Source: Panicum virgatum (taxonomy: Eukaryota > Streptophyta > Magnoliopsida > Poales > Poaceae). From it: DNA of 64,000 nucleotides. The stretch is from contig NC_053139.1 in assembly GCF_016808335.1 (NCBI RefSeq), positions 16,114,782 to 16,178,781 on the forward strand, written 5' to 3'. The translations under genes were made by a program, and so were the position numbers. Positions 47,051-57,142 of this stretch are shown here, in pieces. The number at the start of each line of letters is the position of its first letter. The stretch's first letter is position 1. The notes under the pieces were generated by a model. It saw nothing but the letters and a program-made list of their open reading frames with translations, had not been told where the DNA came from and did no database searches.

Positions 47051-47970
47051 ATCCAGGGGTGATCTTGAGCTCGAAAGAGAAGATAAGTATCATCGTCCAT
47101 GATGGTGTCCTGACGGACTCAGTCGCTCGCAGAAGCGCAGAGTGCAGTGCTTAGGCAATCTCGAAGAGGCGGAAGCAAGGTACCTTGATGTGCTGAGGAA
47201 GGCGCGTCCAGATCTCGCGAAACAAGTCAGTCACCCACGAAGCGCGGAAAGGCGCCCTCCAAGGAGGGAGTGGCGCCCCAAGCAGCCAAAAGCCGATGAC
47301 AAACCATCGGCTGATGTGAATATGGTGTTCGTGCTCCCATCAGAATTTCGGGCACCCCAACCGGAAGAATTGGCCATCGTACAGTTGGATCTTGGTCCCC
47401 AACCAATCATCTTCGAGAAGCCAAAACAAAAGAGCTACAAGCATCTGAAGAGATTATATCTCAAGGGCTTCATCGACGGCAAGCCTGTGAACAGGATGTT
47501 GGTCGACACTGGCGCCGCAGTCAATTTGATGCCGTATTCGGTGCTGCGCCGGTTAGGGCGTTGTTCTGCCGATCTTATAAAGACCAATGTGATGCTCAAT
47601 GATTTCAACGGGCAACTGTCGGAGACAATGGGAGTCCTCAATGTGGAATTGACAGTTGGCCGCAAGACAGTCCCGACCTCATTTTTCATCGTCAACAGTA
47701 AGAGTACGTACACAGTGCTGCTTGGGAGGGTTTGGATACACGCCAATTGATGTGTTCCTTCCACAATGCATCAGTGTTTGGTCCAATGGGATGGCGATGA
47801 AGTGGAGGTGGTCTATGCAGATGACTCCAGTGAGGTTTCGCTCGCAGACATGAACGCCTGGGATGCAGAAGGACAAGAGCCGATCTCGGGGGTTGCGCTG
47901 GAAGACTGTGATCGGATCGAAGTGACAAAAAACGGGCTAAGGCTAGCCTTATCTACTGGCCTCACAGAGT
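47051..47970 (+). pseudogene. T2 gag tail and aspartic protease
   Basis: Follows gag in the same frame after TAG (47046) and TGA (about 47106). It reads SRSQKRRVQCLGNLEEAEAR, DVNMVFVLPSEFRAPQPEE, then the protease MLVDTGAAVNLMPYSVLRRL with an intact DTGA active site, LLGRVWIHAN, then TGA where relatives have Trp, and CVPSTMHQCLVQWDGDE, ending at TAA 47970. This protease is the segment missing from T1. Confidence 0.88.
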
Positions 47971-48055
47971 AAACGCATTCTGGCACACTACGGAATTCAG
48001 CAAGATTAGAGAGGCCGGTCCTAGCGACCGGCCCCAAAAAATAGATAATTCTTAT

Positions 48056-51000
48056 GTGGATTTGAAACTGTTACATTATGAACAAACAACGGCCAGCTCT
48101 GGTAGTTGGTCAGTTACTGAGCATTTAGTTTCAAATGATAATGGAAATACCGAAACGGCCAGCCCGTGCGGTTGGCCGAAAAAATTTTCTTGTTATCTTC
48201 CCGTGTTTGCTGTCGATGTGGCGGGTGACGACGAGTTGCCTGCGTTCACAGTTGATTTTTCAGGCGACGGCCAGTTAGGGTATGGGTTTACATCAGCTAA
48301 CAATTTGGAGGAAGTTGATATCGGTCCCGGGGATAAGCCGCGATCGACATTTATCAATAAAAGGTTGGACCCGATCTTGCGTGAGCAGATGATAGCACTA
48401 CTTAAAGAATGCCATGACTGTTTCGCATGGGATTATATTGAAATGCCTGGTCTGGATAGAAGCATCGTCGAACATCAGCTCCCGCTTAAGAAAGGATTTC
48501 GGCCGTTTCAACAACGAGCACGTCAGATGATGGCCGAAATCCTAGAGGAGGTTAAGAAAGAGGTGCAAAAGATGTTGGATGCAGGGTTCATCAGGCCATG
48601 TCGGTATGCAGAATGGATCTCCAGCGTGGTCCCTGTATAAAAGAAGGATGGCCGATGGCAAGTGTGCGTGGATTTCAGAGACCTCAACAAAGCAACGCCA
48701 AAAGATTAGTATCCGATGCCTGTTGCGGAAACATTGATCAACGCAGCTGCTGGTCATAAGATGATTAGTTTTATGGATGGTAATGCCAGCTACAACTAGA
48801 TTTTCATGGCCCCAGAGGATATAAATAAGACCGCGTTTAGAGTACCAGGCGCGATCGGCTTGTTCGAATACTTGGTTATGACATTTGGATTGAAAAATGC
48901 CGGTGCAACGTATCAACGCGCCATGAATTACATTTTTCATGATCTCATCGGCAAACTGGTAGAAATCTACATTGATGATGTCGTGGTCAAGTCCACATCG
49001 GTTGGGGGACATCTGGAAGATTTGCGTCAGGTCTTGGAGCGGACTCGAAGGTTTGGGCTCAGAATGAACCCAAAGAAATGCGCCTTTGGTGTATCGGCCA
49101 GTCAATTCTTAGGATTCCTGGTGCATGAGTGGGGAATCGAGATTGGCTTGAAGAGTCAAGAAGCGGTAAGGACAATGAGGCCGTCCACTACAAAGAAAGA
49201 GTTGCAGAAGCTCATCGGCAAAATCAACTTTGTCAGACGATTTATCTCCAATCTGTCTGGGCGCATCGAGCCATTCATGGATTTGGTGAAGATCAAGTCT
49301 GATGATGAGTTTCACTGGGGGGGAGAACAACAGTGGGCTTTCGATGAAATCAAAGGATATCTATCGAAGCCTCCAGTGTTGGTTCCACCCCAGCAAGATA
49401 GGCCTTTCTATGTGTACCTGTCTGTGGGTGACACTTCCATTGCTTCGGTGTTAGTTCAGAAGCATGACGGCCAGGAGAGGGTGGTTTTCTACCTCAGCAG
49501 GCACATGTTAGACGCCTAGACCAGGTATCCCGAGATTGAGAAGCTTTGCCTCTGTTTATTCTTTACATGCACAAAGCTTCGTCATATTTTGCTCTCGGCG
49601 AAAATGATTGTCATCTGCAAATCGGATGTCATAAAGCATATGCTGTCGGCTCCAGTTCTGAAAGGCCGGCTCGGGAAGTGGATGTGCATTGTCAGAGTTC
49701 GATATCCGATATCAGCCCGCGAAGGCTGTCAAAGGACAGGCACTGGCGGATCTCATGGCAGACAGGATCAGCACCGATGTGGCTGCACTGTTTATACGTG
49801 CCTGGGCCATGTTTTTTGACGGATTGGCATGCGACGATGGGTGCGGAGTGGAAATTCTGTTGGTATCGCCTCGAGGGGCGACTTATTCATTTTCCATCAG
49901 GGTGACTGCTCCATGCATCAATAATTTAGTAGAGTATGAGGCCGTTCGCAGAGGGATGGAATTACTCCTGGAAGCTGGTGCAGAGGCAGTGGAAATATTT
50001 GGAGATTCAAAGCTGGTGATTTCTCAACTCACGGAAGAGTGTAGGTGTGAGAGCGAGGCTCTTTTTCCGATATGGATGCAGTGCCGTGAGTTGATGTCAC
50101 AATTTAGGTACATTAATTTCCACTGAATACGCAGGACTCTGAACAATGAAGCCAATGACTTGGCACAGATGGCTTCCGGTTATAGGGAAACAGCCGATGG
50201 GGTCGATGTAGAGGTTCAGTTTCTAGAACCTGGAGATTGGAGAGCCGATATCTTCAATTATCTGAAGGATTCGGCTCGGGGGGCACCCAGAAGGGTAAGA
50301 CTCAAAGCTATGAAGCATGTTCTGATAGGGGACGATATGTTCTACAGGACTTTGTAAGGACTACTGCTTAAATGTCTGGGACCTTCAGAGTTAAATCGGC
50401 TTTTACATGAGGTTCATGAGGGAGCTTGCGGTACTCATCAATCGGCTCATAAGATGAAGTGGCTGATTAGGCGATCGGGATATTACTGGCCTACCATGCT
50501 AGAGGACTGCTTCAAATATTACAAAGGATGTCAGTCATGTCAGAGATTTGGCAAGATTCAGATGGTGCCGGCGTCAGTAAAGAATCCTATCATTAAGCCG
50601 TGGCCATTTAGGGGTTGGGCCATGGATATGATCGGCCAGATCAACCCGCCATCCAGCAAGGGTCACCAATGGGTGTTGGCTGCTACAGATTATTTCACAA
50701 AATGGGTAGAGGCGGTACCCATGAGGTCGGTGGAGTCTAGAGATGTGATCAGTTTCGTTAAAGAGCACATCATTCATAGGTTCGGGATTCCCCAGACCAT
50801 TACGACCGATGGAGGATCGGTCTTTATATCGGAGGAGTTTAGGAAGTTCGCCGATGACATGGGGTTTAAGCTGATCAGATCATCCCCATACTATGCCCAA
50901 GCTAATGGACAGGCTGAAGCATCCAAACCAGAGCCTTATCAAGCTGATCAAGAGAAAGATTGATGAATATCCTAGGCGCTGGCATGAGGTGTTGCCAGAG

Positions 51001-51496
51001 GCTTTATGGGCATATCGTATTTCGTGTCACGGATCCATCAAGACGTCACCATACCATTTAGTCTACGGTGAAGACACTGTGTTGTTATGGGAGATCACGG
51101 CTGGATCGAGGCATGTTGAGTTCCAGAATGATTTGTCGGCTGAGGAATATGCAGCCTTGATGAGCGACAACATGGAGGATCTCACAGAACTGAGACTTTG
51201 GTCACTGGAGAAGATTAAGAAAAACAAGGCTAAAGTTGCTCGTGCATACAACAAAAAAGGTCAAACCAAAAGATTTCCAGGTTGGAGACTTGGTTTGGGA
51301 GGCAGTGTTACCATTGGGAACTAAAGATAAAAAGTATGGTAAGTGGTCTCCAACTTGGCACGGGCCGTACAAGGTTGATCAGGTCTTGCCTGGAAATTCA
51401 TACATGTTTGAGGAATTGGATGGTGTCAAGTTTCCTGTGGCTGTCAATGGCCAACACCTCAAGTAATATTTCCCGAGCATGTGGGAAGGCAAATGA
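48056..51496 (+). pseudogene. T2 pol: RT, RNase H, archaeal-type RNase H, integrase
   Basis: RT: CFAWDYIEMPGLDRSIVEH, VCVDFRDLNKATPKD, MTFGLKNAGATYQRAMNY and an intact EIYIDDVVVKS. RNase H: FYVYLSVGDTSIASVLVQK. Archaeal-type RNase H: AMFFDGLACDDGCGVEILL, NNLVEYEAV, EIFGDSKLVISQL. Integrase: HEGACGTHQSAHKMKW, GCQSCQRFG, WAMDMIGQINPPSSKGH, TTDGGSVFI and QANGQAEASK, so all DDE residues are kept. The C-terminal part reads GDLVWEAVLPLGTKDKKYGK. Lesions: stops near 48638, 48706, 48797, 49517, 50125 and 50356, and frameshifts near 49680, 50925 and 51270. The active sites are better kept than in T1. Confidence 0.93.
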
Positions 51497-51529
51497 CAAG
51501 AGCCGATGAAATCCATCTTGCTGTGTTAT

Positions 51530-51680
51530 GAGAGGCCAACACGTTGAGTTGGCTAACAACAAAAAAAAAGAGAGGCCAACACGTTGAGTTGGCCAGTTAA
51601 AAAAAAGAGAGAGGCCAACACGTTGAGTTGGCCAGTTAAAAAAGAGAGAGAGGCCAACATGTTGAGTTGGCCAGTAAAAA
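51530..51680. repeat. Hairpin tandem repeat in the T2 convergent spacer (4 copies, 39-40 bp)
   Basis: GGCCAACACGTTGAGTTGGC recurs at about 51534, 51574, 51613 and 51652, separated by A-rich tracts. Each copy has a GGCCAAC...GTTGGCC stem of 7 bp (first copy lacks the last pair). The array lies between the end of pol (+) and the last exon of the antisense gene (-). Confidence 0.9.
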
Positions 51681-51796
51681 AATAATAATATACATATGGG
51701 AAGCAAGACAGCCGATGTGTAACCATCGACTTAAGATGTTATTAATGGGTACAAGTTCAAATTTAACAGGTAACATTAAATGTTTTCTGAATTGTT

Positions 51797-54750
51797 CTAC
51801 TGATTCAGAAACCCTTCTATGGCATGGATGGCTTTTGCGCGTACGGCGTCGGCTCTTGCTATGATTGCTTCATCATCCTTGTCATCACCTGTTACTATTT
51901 GTTGACTCAAGGTGCTGATCTCTGTGAACTCTGCCCGTATCTGCTCGGTTATTTCTTGGGCTTCTTGCTTGGAGTTCGCAATCGAGGCTTTCTCCTCTTG
52001 AATCAATCTCTGGGTGGTGCGGACCTTTTCTTCAAGTTCCACTAGTTCTTTCTCCAGGAGAGTGAGTCGCCTTGTGTTCGCAGAGATATCGGCTTTGGCA
52101 TCCAGAGTTGCTTTCTTCTGGTTGAGCACTTTGCACTTTTGAGCGATGTCGGCCTTCAGAGGGATTTGAGAATGATGTAGTTCTATTCTCTACTGTGCTG
52201 CTTTCACCTCTGCCCGAAAAAAGGGAAGATGGCCGGCTGGCCAGAGCTTGACCAGAAGTGACTCTGGGAGTTGGGATTCTATCTGCTTGAGGATTTCTTT
52301 TATTTCGCTGGAATCATCAACCAGGGTATTGATTGGAGCAGATAGCAGATTTATGATGTGTTGAAGCTTATCTGCAAGATCAGTTAGCTGCCGTGAAGAT
52401 GGTACTTCTGCTCCAGGGGCGGTCAGACCCATTGATGCTGGGTCAAAGGAGAGCAAATCTGAAATATTAAAGCCCTGTGGAGATATTGGAGTTAGTTTTG
52501 GGAACAAGGTGCATTAATGGAGTTATCAGTTAATTTAGAATAAGCTTTTGTAGTGTTACCTGTTCTGAGGAAGAAGCAATGGTCGGTCCGAGTGCGATCG
52601 GTCTAGTTGAGTTTGAGGCAGCAACAAGGGCATCGGGTATGTCAGCCTGTTCATCACACACTTCCATCAGAGCATCTGGAGTTTCAGTTGTTCCAGTATC
52701 AGCTTCATGAACGGTGTTCTCATGTTGTGCTGGACTTCCAGTACTGAGGATGTCTTCAGCTGCGTCCTGGAAATAGGATTACAATCAGCCAGAATATATG
52801 TGCATAAGGAAGAAATTTTAGAAAGATGAATTACCTGGTTGCTGTTAGATGCTGATGGACTCGGGGAAGGTTGTGCTGTTTTCTTGATGACTCGTCTCGC
52901 GATGATCTTCCTTTTCTTAGTTGGGACTCGGGGGCAACACTTGCAAAGGTTTGTCTCCGCTTAGAAGCTGACTGGGTTAAGTCTAGCTGAGCAGCTATTA
53001 TTACTTTCTTCATTGACGGCGATCCCTTGCAAAAAAAACGTCAGGGGCAGTTGGAAGGAAGTGGAATGGCTCCGCGTTACTGGTTACGGGTTCTGGACCA
53101 TCTTGTTGCTGTAAGCAAGGAGAGTAGGATTAGCCAAGTAAAGGGATAGAGGACTTAGAAGGAATAAGTGCATGGATTCAGTACCTCTCCCTCGGGGATT
53201 GAATATTCAGGATCAATTTGCTACTGCAGAGGGCCTAAAGCTTTTCTGAATACATGAGTTTTCCACATTCCCCACCATGTGCTAAAGTTGATTGATGAGG
53301 GAGTAAAGGACAGATCGGCTGGTATTGGAATGTGGAGGTGGTCAAACATGCTATAGCATCTTGAGCTGGTATTGGTGAATATGGAATTGGGAGGGACTTG
53401 TCCTAAGCCAAATTTTCGAGCTGCTACGACTGGTTGATAGGCTTCATAACCTGGTTTGATAATTCTGTTGGAAGTACTTATGCCAATAGGGAGGAAGCTG
53501 GGTCGAATCATTAGGGAGTATAGATGCCGAGTGCTGTCGTCATCGGCAAAACTATCCAGCCTAAAGGCAGTTCGGTTTTCAAAGGCTTCAGATTCAGTGA
53601 ATGGAAAATAGAGGGGATTGTCTAGACCTTTGTAGAAAACTCTGAACCAGTTTGCTGCATCTGTCGAGTTCAGTTTACTGCCAGGAAGGCTGAATAGGGC
53701 TTGGCCATAGCTGGTGCATCTAATTGGCTTGCCATTCTCGTTGGGGAAGGAATTCTTGGTTAAGCTTTGGAAGTTTGGGATATGATGCTGAAAGTAGAGT
53801 TGTGCCCATAACTGAATGAACCACCAAGGGCCTCCAGTTCTGAGTTTCCTTTGGCTGAGCAAATTAGTTGTCATCAGGTGGAGATATCTGTATGTTTCTC
53901 CAAGGAAAAATTTGTCTAGGCCGGTGTGGTTGCCATGGGCCAGATGGTAGGCCAAAGGAAGGTAATTCTTAGTTGGAGCTAAGGAAGGACCACAGAAAAT
54001 GAAATGTTCTAGCCAAAGATTTAAAAAGGTTGTGTGTTCCTTTTTAGTTACTGGACCTTTTCTCTTCATGTGCTGGTTCATGTAAGTACTCCAGTTTGTG
54101 CAGTCTGCCTTGGATGAAAGTTTGAAAGGGACTTCTACCATTCTATGGGCAGCGGGATTAGGGGATCCAATGTCAAGGCCAGTGATCATGGTAACATCTA
54201 GCAGAGTAGGGGTCATGGGTCCATGACCGAAGAGAAAATAGTTCAGAGCATCAGACTAAAAATAGCCGATGGTCTTTAGAAGGTTTTCATCTTTATCAAG
54301 GGGTGATAATGATAAACTAAGAGCATCAGCTATGTTCAGTTCCTGCCACAAGGGCATATGAGTTTTTGCTACTCTGCTATACCATGTAGTCCAGCTCTCG
54401 GGTGGATTAGGCCAGGCTCTTAAGCAGTTAGCCAAGGAATTTAAATCAATGTCTTGACTCACGAAAGGGATTCTATTTGCTTCACAGGAGATTAAATCTG
54501 TTGGATTTTCATGAACTCGTGGGCCAAGACAAAAGGATTTGGGATTGGAAGGATGCGGCAGAAAGATGTCTGACACCTGGAGTTCAGAGATTCAGAAATT
54601 TATATATGGTGTCATATTTTAGAGTTTAATTCGTTTGGAGGTTTAATGTACTGAAGAAAGTTAAAAGGACAGGCTGAATATTACCTTCAGGCCGCAAATT
54701 GCCGTATCGTCGTTTGAAGAACTCGCTGTTTGAGCTGCGGAGTCCGCCAT
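51797..54750 (-). pseudogene. Spliced antisense PMD gene of T2
   Basis: Exon 1 54750-54685 (MADSAAQTASSSNDDTAICG), intron gt...ag, exon 2 54576-53185, exon 3 from 53108 (QQDGPEPVTSNAEPFHFLPT), further exons down to 51797. Exon 2 encodes a plant mobile domain: TPTLLDVTMITGLDIGSPN, HTTFLNLWLEHFIFCGPS, YLPLAYHLAHGNHTGLDKF, GPWWFIQLWAQLYF. It is interrupted only by TAG at 54258-54256 and TAG at 53223-53221, both fitting Trp or Gln codons. A frameshift lies near 53025. The C-terminal exons are coiled coil (LTDLADKLQHIINLLSAPIN; LTLLEKELVELEEKVRTTQR) ending with the stop at 51797. PMD proteins as cargo of Ty3/gypsy elements are established; their job in the element is not. Confidence 0.85.
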
Positions 54751-55137
54751 GGTTCAGATCTACTGACTTAGGGTTTGGTTGTCTCGCGGGCTCTGGTTCG
54801 AATTTGGGATGCTTTGTGAGTCTTTTCTCGAACTTATGGAGCGGGATTTTCGAATTGCGCTCGGATTTGGAGTGTCTGTTTCGAGTTGGATTCAGAGTGG
54901 AAGTGATGTTCTGTTCTTATGCGGATTGCTTCCAATTTTGAATTTTGTCAGCTCTTAGATATTAATGAAGCCCGGTGCGGTGCCATCAGCGTTTTGGGGG
55001 TGATTCGAGCGAGTGGAGTAAAACATAGGATATTTCATTGAAATTGAATCTTACAAAGAGCCGATTTGACAAAGGATGAATCCTTCGGCTACAGTACTAC
55101 TCCTACAGTACTATCTACATCTACTACTCATAGGTAC

Positions 55138-55659
55138 CTAGTACCTACGGCGCTTGGGGCTTCGCGCCGGTGCGTCTCCGCCGTCGCTGTCGTCGTTGTC
55201 GCTGCTGCCGCCGCAGGCCTCGTTGTCGCTGCTCCGGCCGCCGCTGCCGTTGCTCTCTTCTTCGATGTCTTCTTCGGAGGACCCGAGGAATTGGAAGGCA
55301 TTTCCGACCGTCGGGTCGTCGCCGCTGGAGGAGAAGTCGATTTCCTCTTCCAAGGAGGAATCGACTCCATCCCAGGAGAAGCTGTCGTCACTGTTGCTCT
55401 CCGCTTCCTCCTGGAACAGGAGCTGGAGGTCCTCGCCCTCAGTCTTGAGCTCGTCGTCTTCGGAGATGACCCCGAAGTCGAACTCCTCTACATCCCAATG
55501 CAGAGGGGCGAGCGCCTCATATGCCATCGTCGGGTCATACTCCGGTGTCGGCTCTCGGCTCTCGGGGATGGAGTTGAGGGAGGAGACAGAGGAACTTGAG
55601 GAAGAGGAGGGGGAAGGAGAACCGATGAAGTTGGAGCCAGAGGAGGAAGAGATCGCCAT
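55138..55659 (-). CDS. Acidic Ser/Asp/Glu-rich antisense ORF of T2 (173 aa)
   Basis: ATG at 55659 (MAISSSSGSNFIGSPSPSSS), open to TAG at 55138. It starts with a Ser run, then SIPESREPTPEYDPTMAYEA, LAPLHWDVEEFDFGVISEDD, long Asp/Glu/Ser tracts, and ends in a basic ARSPKRRRY that could act as a nuclear signal. Similar proteins accompany antisense genes of grass gypsy elements in my memory. No enzyme domain is visible. The acidic composition with a basic tail would suit a chromatin or transcription-activation partner, which is inference only. It is intact while gag-pol is not. Confidence 0.65.
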   Translation of the reverse strand: MAISSSSGSNFIGSPSPSSSSSSSVSSLNSIPESREPTPEYDPTMAYEALAPLHWDVEEFDFGVISEDDELKTEGEDLQLLFQEEAESNSDDSFSWDGVDSSLEEEIDFSSSGDDPTVGNAFQFLGSSEEDIEEESNGSGGRSSDNEACGGSSDNDDSDGGDAPARSPKRRRY

Positions 55660-55899
55660 GGCTGCTGTAGGTTTGGGGGTTTCTGCGTTGATTGGCTTTG
55701 GGAGGAAGGTGAGTTTGTGGTGAAAAGGGGTCGATTCGGGGTGAGATTAAGTAGTAAAAGATGGAAGATGGATCGGCAGTTTCACATTCTATGAGAAGCC
55801 AGTTGCAGAGACGTTGCATCTTCCATGGTGGTTGTAGTGCGTTTTAATGAGCATCAACGGGAAGATGAAGCGATGGAGTGGTTTTGGAATTATCATTGC

Positions 55900-55917
55900 C
55901 AAAAATAGGGGGGCATA
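55900..55917 (+). other. T2 polypurine tract
   Basis: AAAAATAGGGGGGCATA directly precedes the 3' LTR start at 55918. Confidence 0.75.
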
Positions 55918-57137
55918 TGTTATCGCCATAAATTAACAGGGTTAATTAATGGGCCGCAAGCGAGTTGGGCTTAAAGCAAGAATTAAAGAAAGCTTGTAAA
56001 TCGGCTCCTGCGTGAGTATTTGGGCCGTGTAGGCCATGTATCATTAGATTTAGTTCAAGTTTGGATTAGAGATAGAGTCCGATTTGGACGTGTTAAGTTT
56101 AGATTGTTTTCCAAGTCTCCGGACTATAAATATGTACTCTATGATATTCGTAAAAGGAGAGAACGTCATCACGTTTTGCAACAACACCTTGGTGCACCGC
56201 CGCCCCTAATTCTAGGGTTTCATCCAAGTAAGCGACATGCTGCCTTGATCGTTTCTTGCGATCAGGGCAGCATTGTTCTTGCCTTTACCTTGGTATTACT
56301 CGTACTGAAGCGTTTTTGATGGCGAGTAGTACTAGTTATCCTGATGTTCGTAGCATGACCTTTAGTAGATCTATCATGCTCTTGTTGTTTACCATCTACG
56401 AATATCATGTTGTCTCTGCACGGTCATGTTTCAATCTTATGCTAATTCCTGTTACGCAGGATTAGTCCTGCACGAGTAACACCTTGCTTCTTTTCCATCT
56501 AGTAGATCCGATCTATTATGGTTTGTTCTTGTTTTATAAGGATTAGTTCAATATTTGCTAGGTTAGGCCTTGCAAACGAATTAGATGTTCCGGCGATGTA
56601 ATAGATGCTCTGTTTTAGCTTTGATAGGGATTGTTCCGGGAATCAGCTATTGCTAGTTCTTAGGCCTCTATTTTTGTTATGGCTTAGTTATCTGTTATAC
56701 TCGTTAGGCCTAGTTATGTGTAGGATGTTCCGATCTAGCAGTGTGGCTTTTACTGTCGTGGGTTGGATTAGCTAGATTCAATTGAAGCAAGTTTTTACAG
56801 TTATTTGCTTTATCCACTGATATCCGGATACACAGATCCGATCTGACACCGGGACTCGATCGGCTCTTTGAAAGCCGATGCAAGAATCGTCCCGGGGAGC
56901 CGACCATGGCTCGGACTAATATTTACACATGTTTGTGCATGCAGGCAAATCGTTAAAGTACGTTCGCACCTTCCTGATCAGGTATAGGTCAGGTGGCACG
57001 CCCTACATCTTTGGAAGCATCGGCGTGTGCCGGATTACAGGCCGTTGACGAGGGAGCAGTGCCTGCCAGCACCCCGGCGACCTCCCGGCTCTTCGTGTTG
57101 CCTGTCGCTACTCGCCGGTAGGTTTCGACCGACAACA
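55918..57137 (+). repeat. T2 3' LTR (1220 bp)
   Basis: Near-identical to 43576-44794. TATAAATA at 56125-56132. Ends CCGACAACA, followed by CGTCC. Confidence 0.95.
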
Positions 57138-57142
57138 CGTCC

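Larger units (their letters stand above)
43576..57137 (+). mobile_element. Full-length Tat-lineage Ty3/gypsy element T2 (13562 bp)
   Basis: Two LTRs (1219 and 1220 bp), primer-binding site, gag, protease, RT, two RNase H domains and integrase (+), a hairpin tandem repeat, a spliced antisense PMD gene (-), an acidic antisense ORF (-), and a polypurine tract. Flanked by CGTCC duplications (43571-43575 and 57138-57142). By-eye LTR comparison gives about 46 differences in 1220 bp, mostly transitions. Confidence 0.96.

Noticed and set aside
51530..51680. CRISPR-like array
   Set aside because: Repeats have only A-rich linkers and no variable spacers, and the genome is a plant. It is a tandem hairpin repeat.
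55066..55723. 177- and 189-codon + strand frames
   Set aside because: Shadows of the acidic antisense ORF at 55659-55138; their Ser/Ala/Val-rich products arise from the repeated codons opposite.
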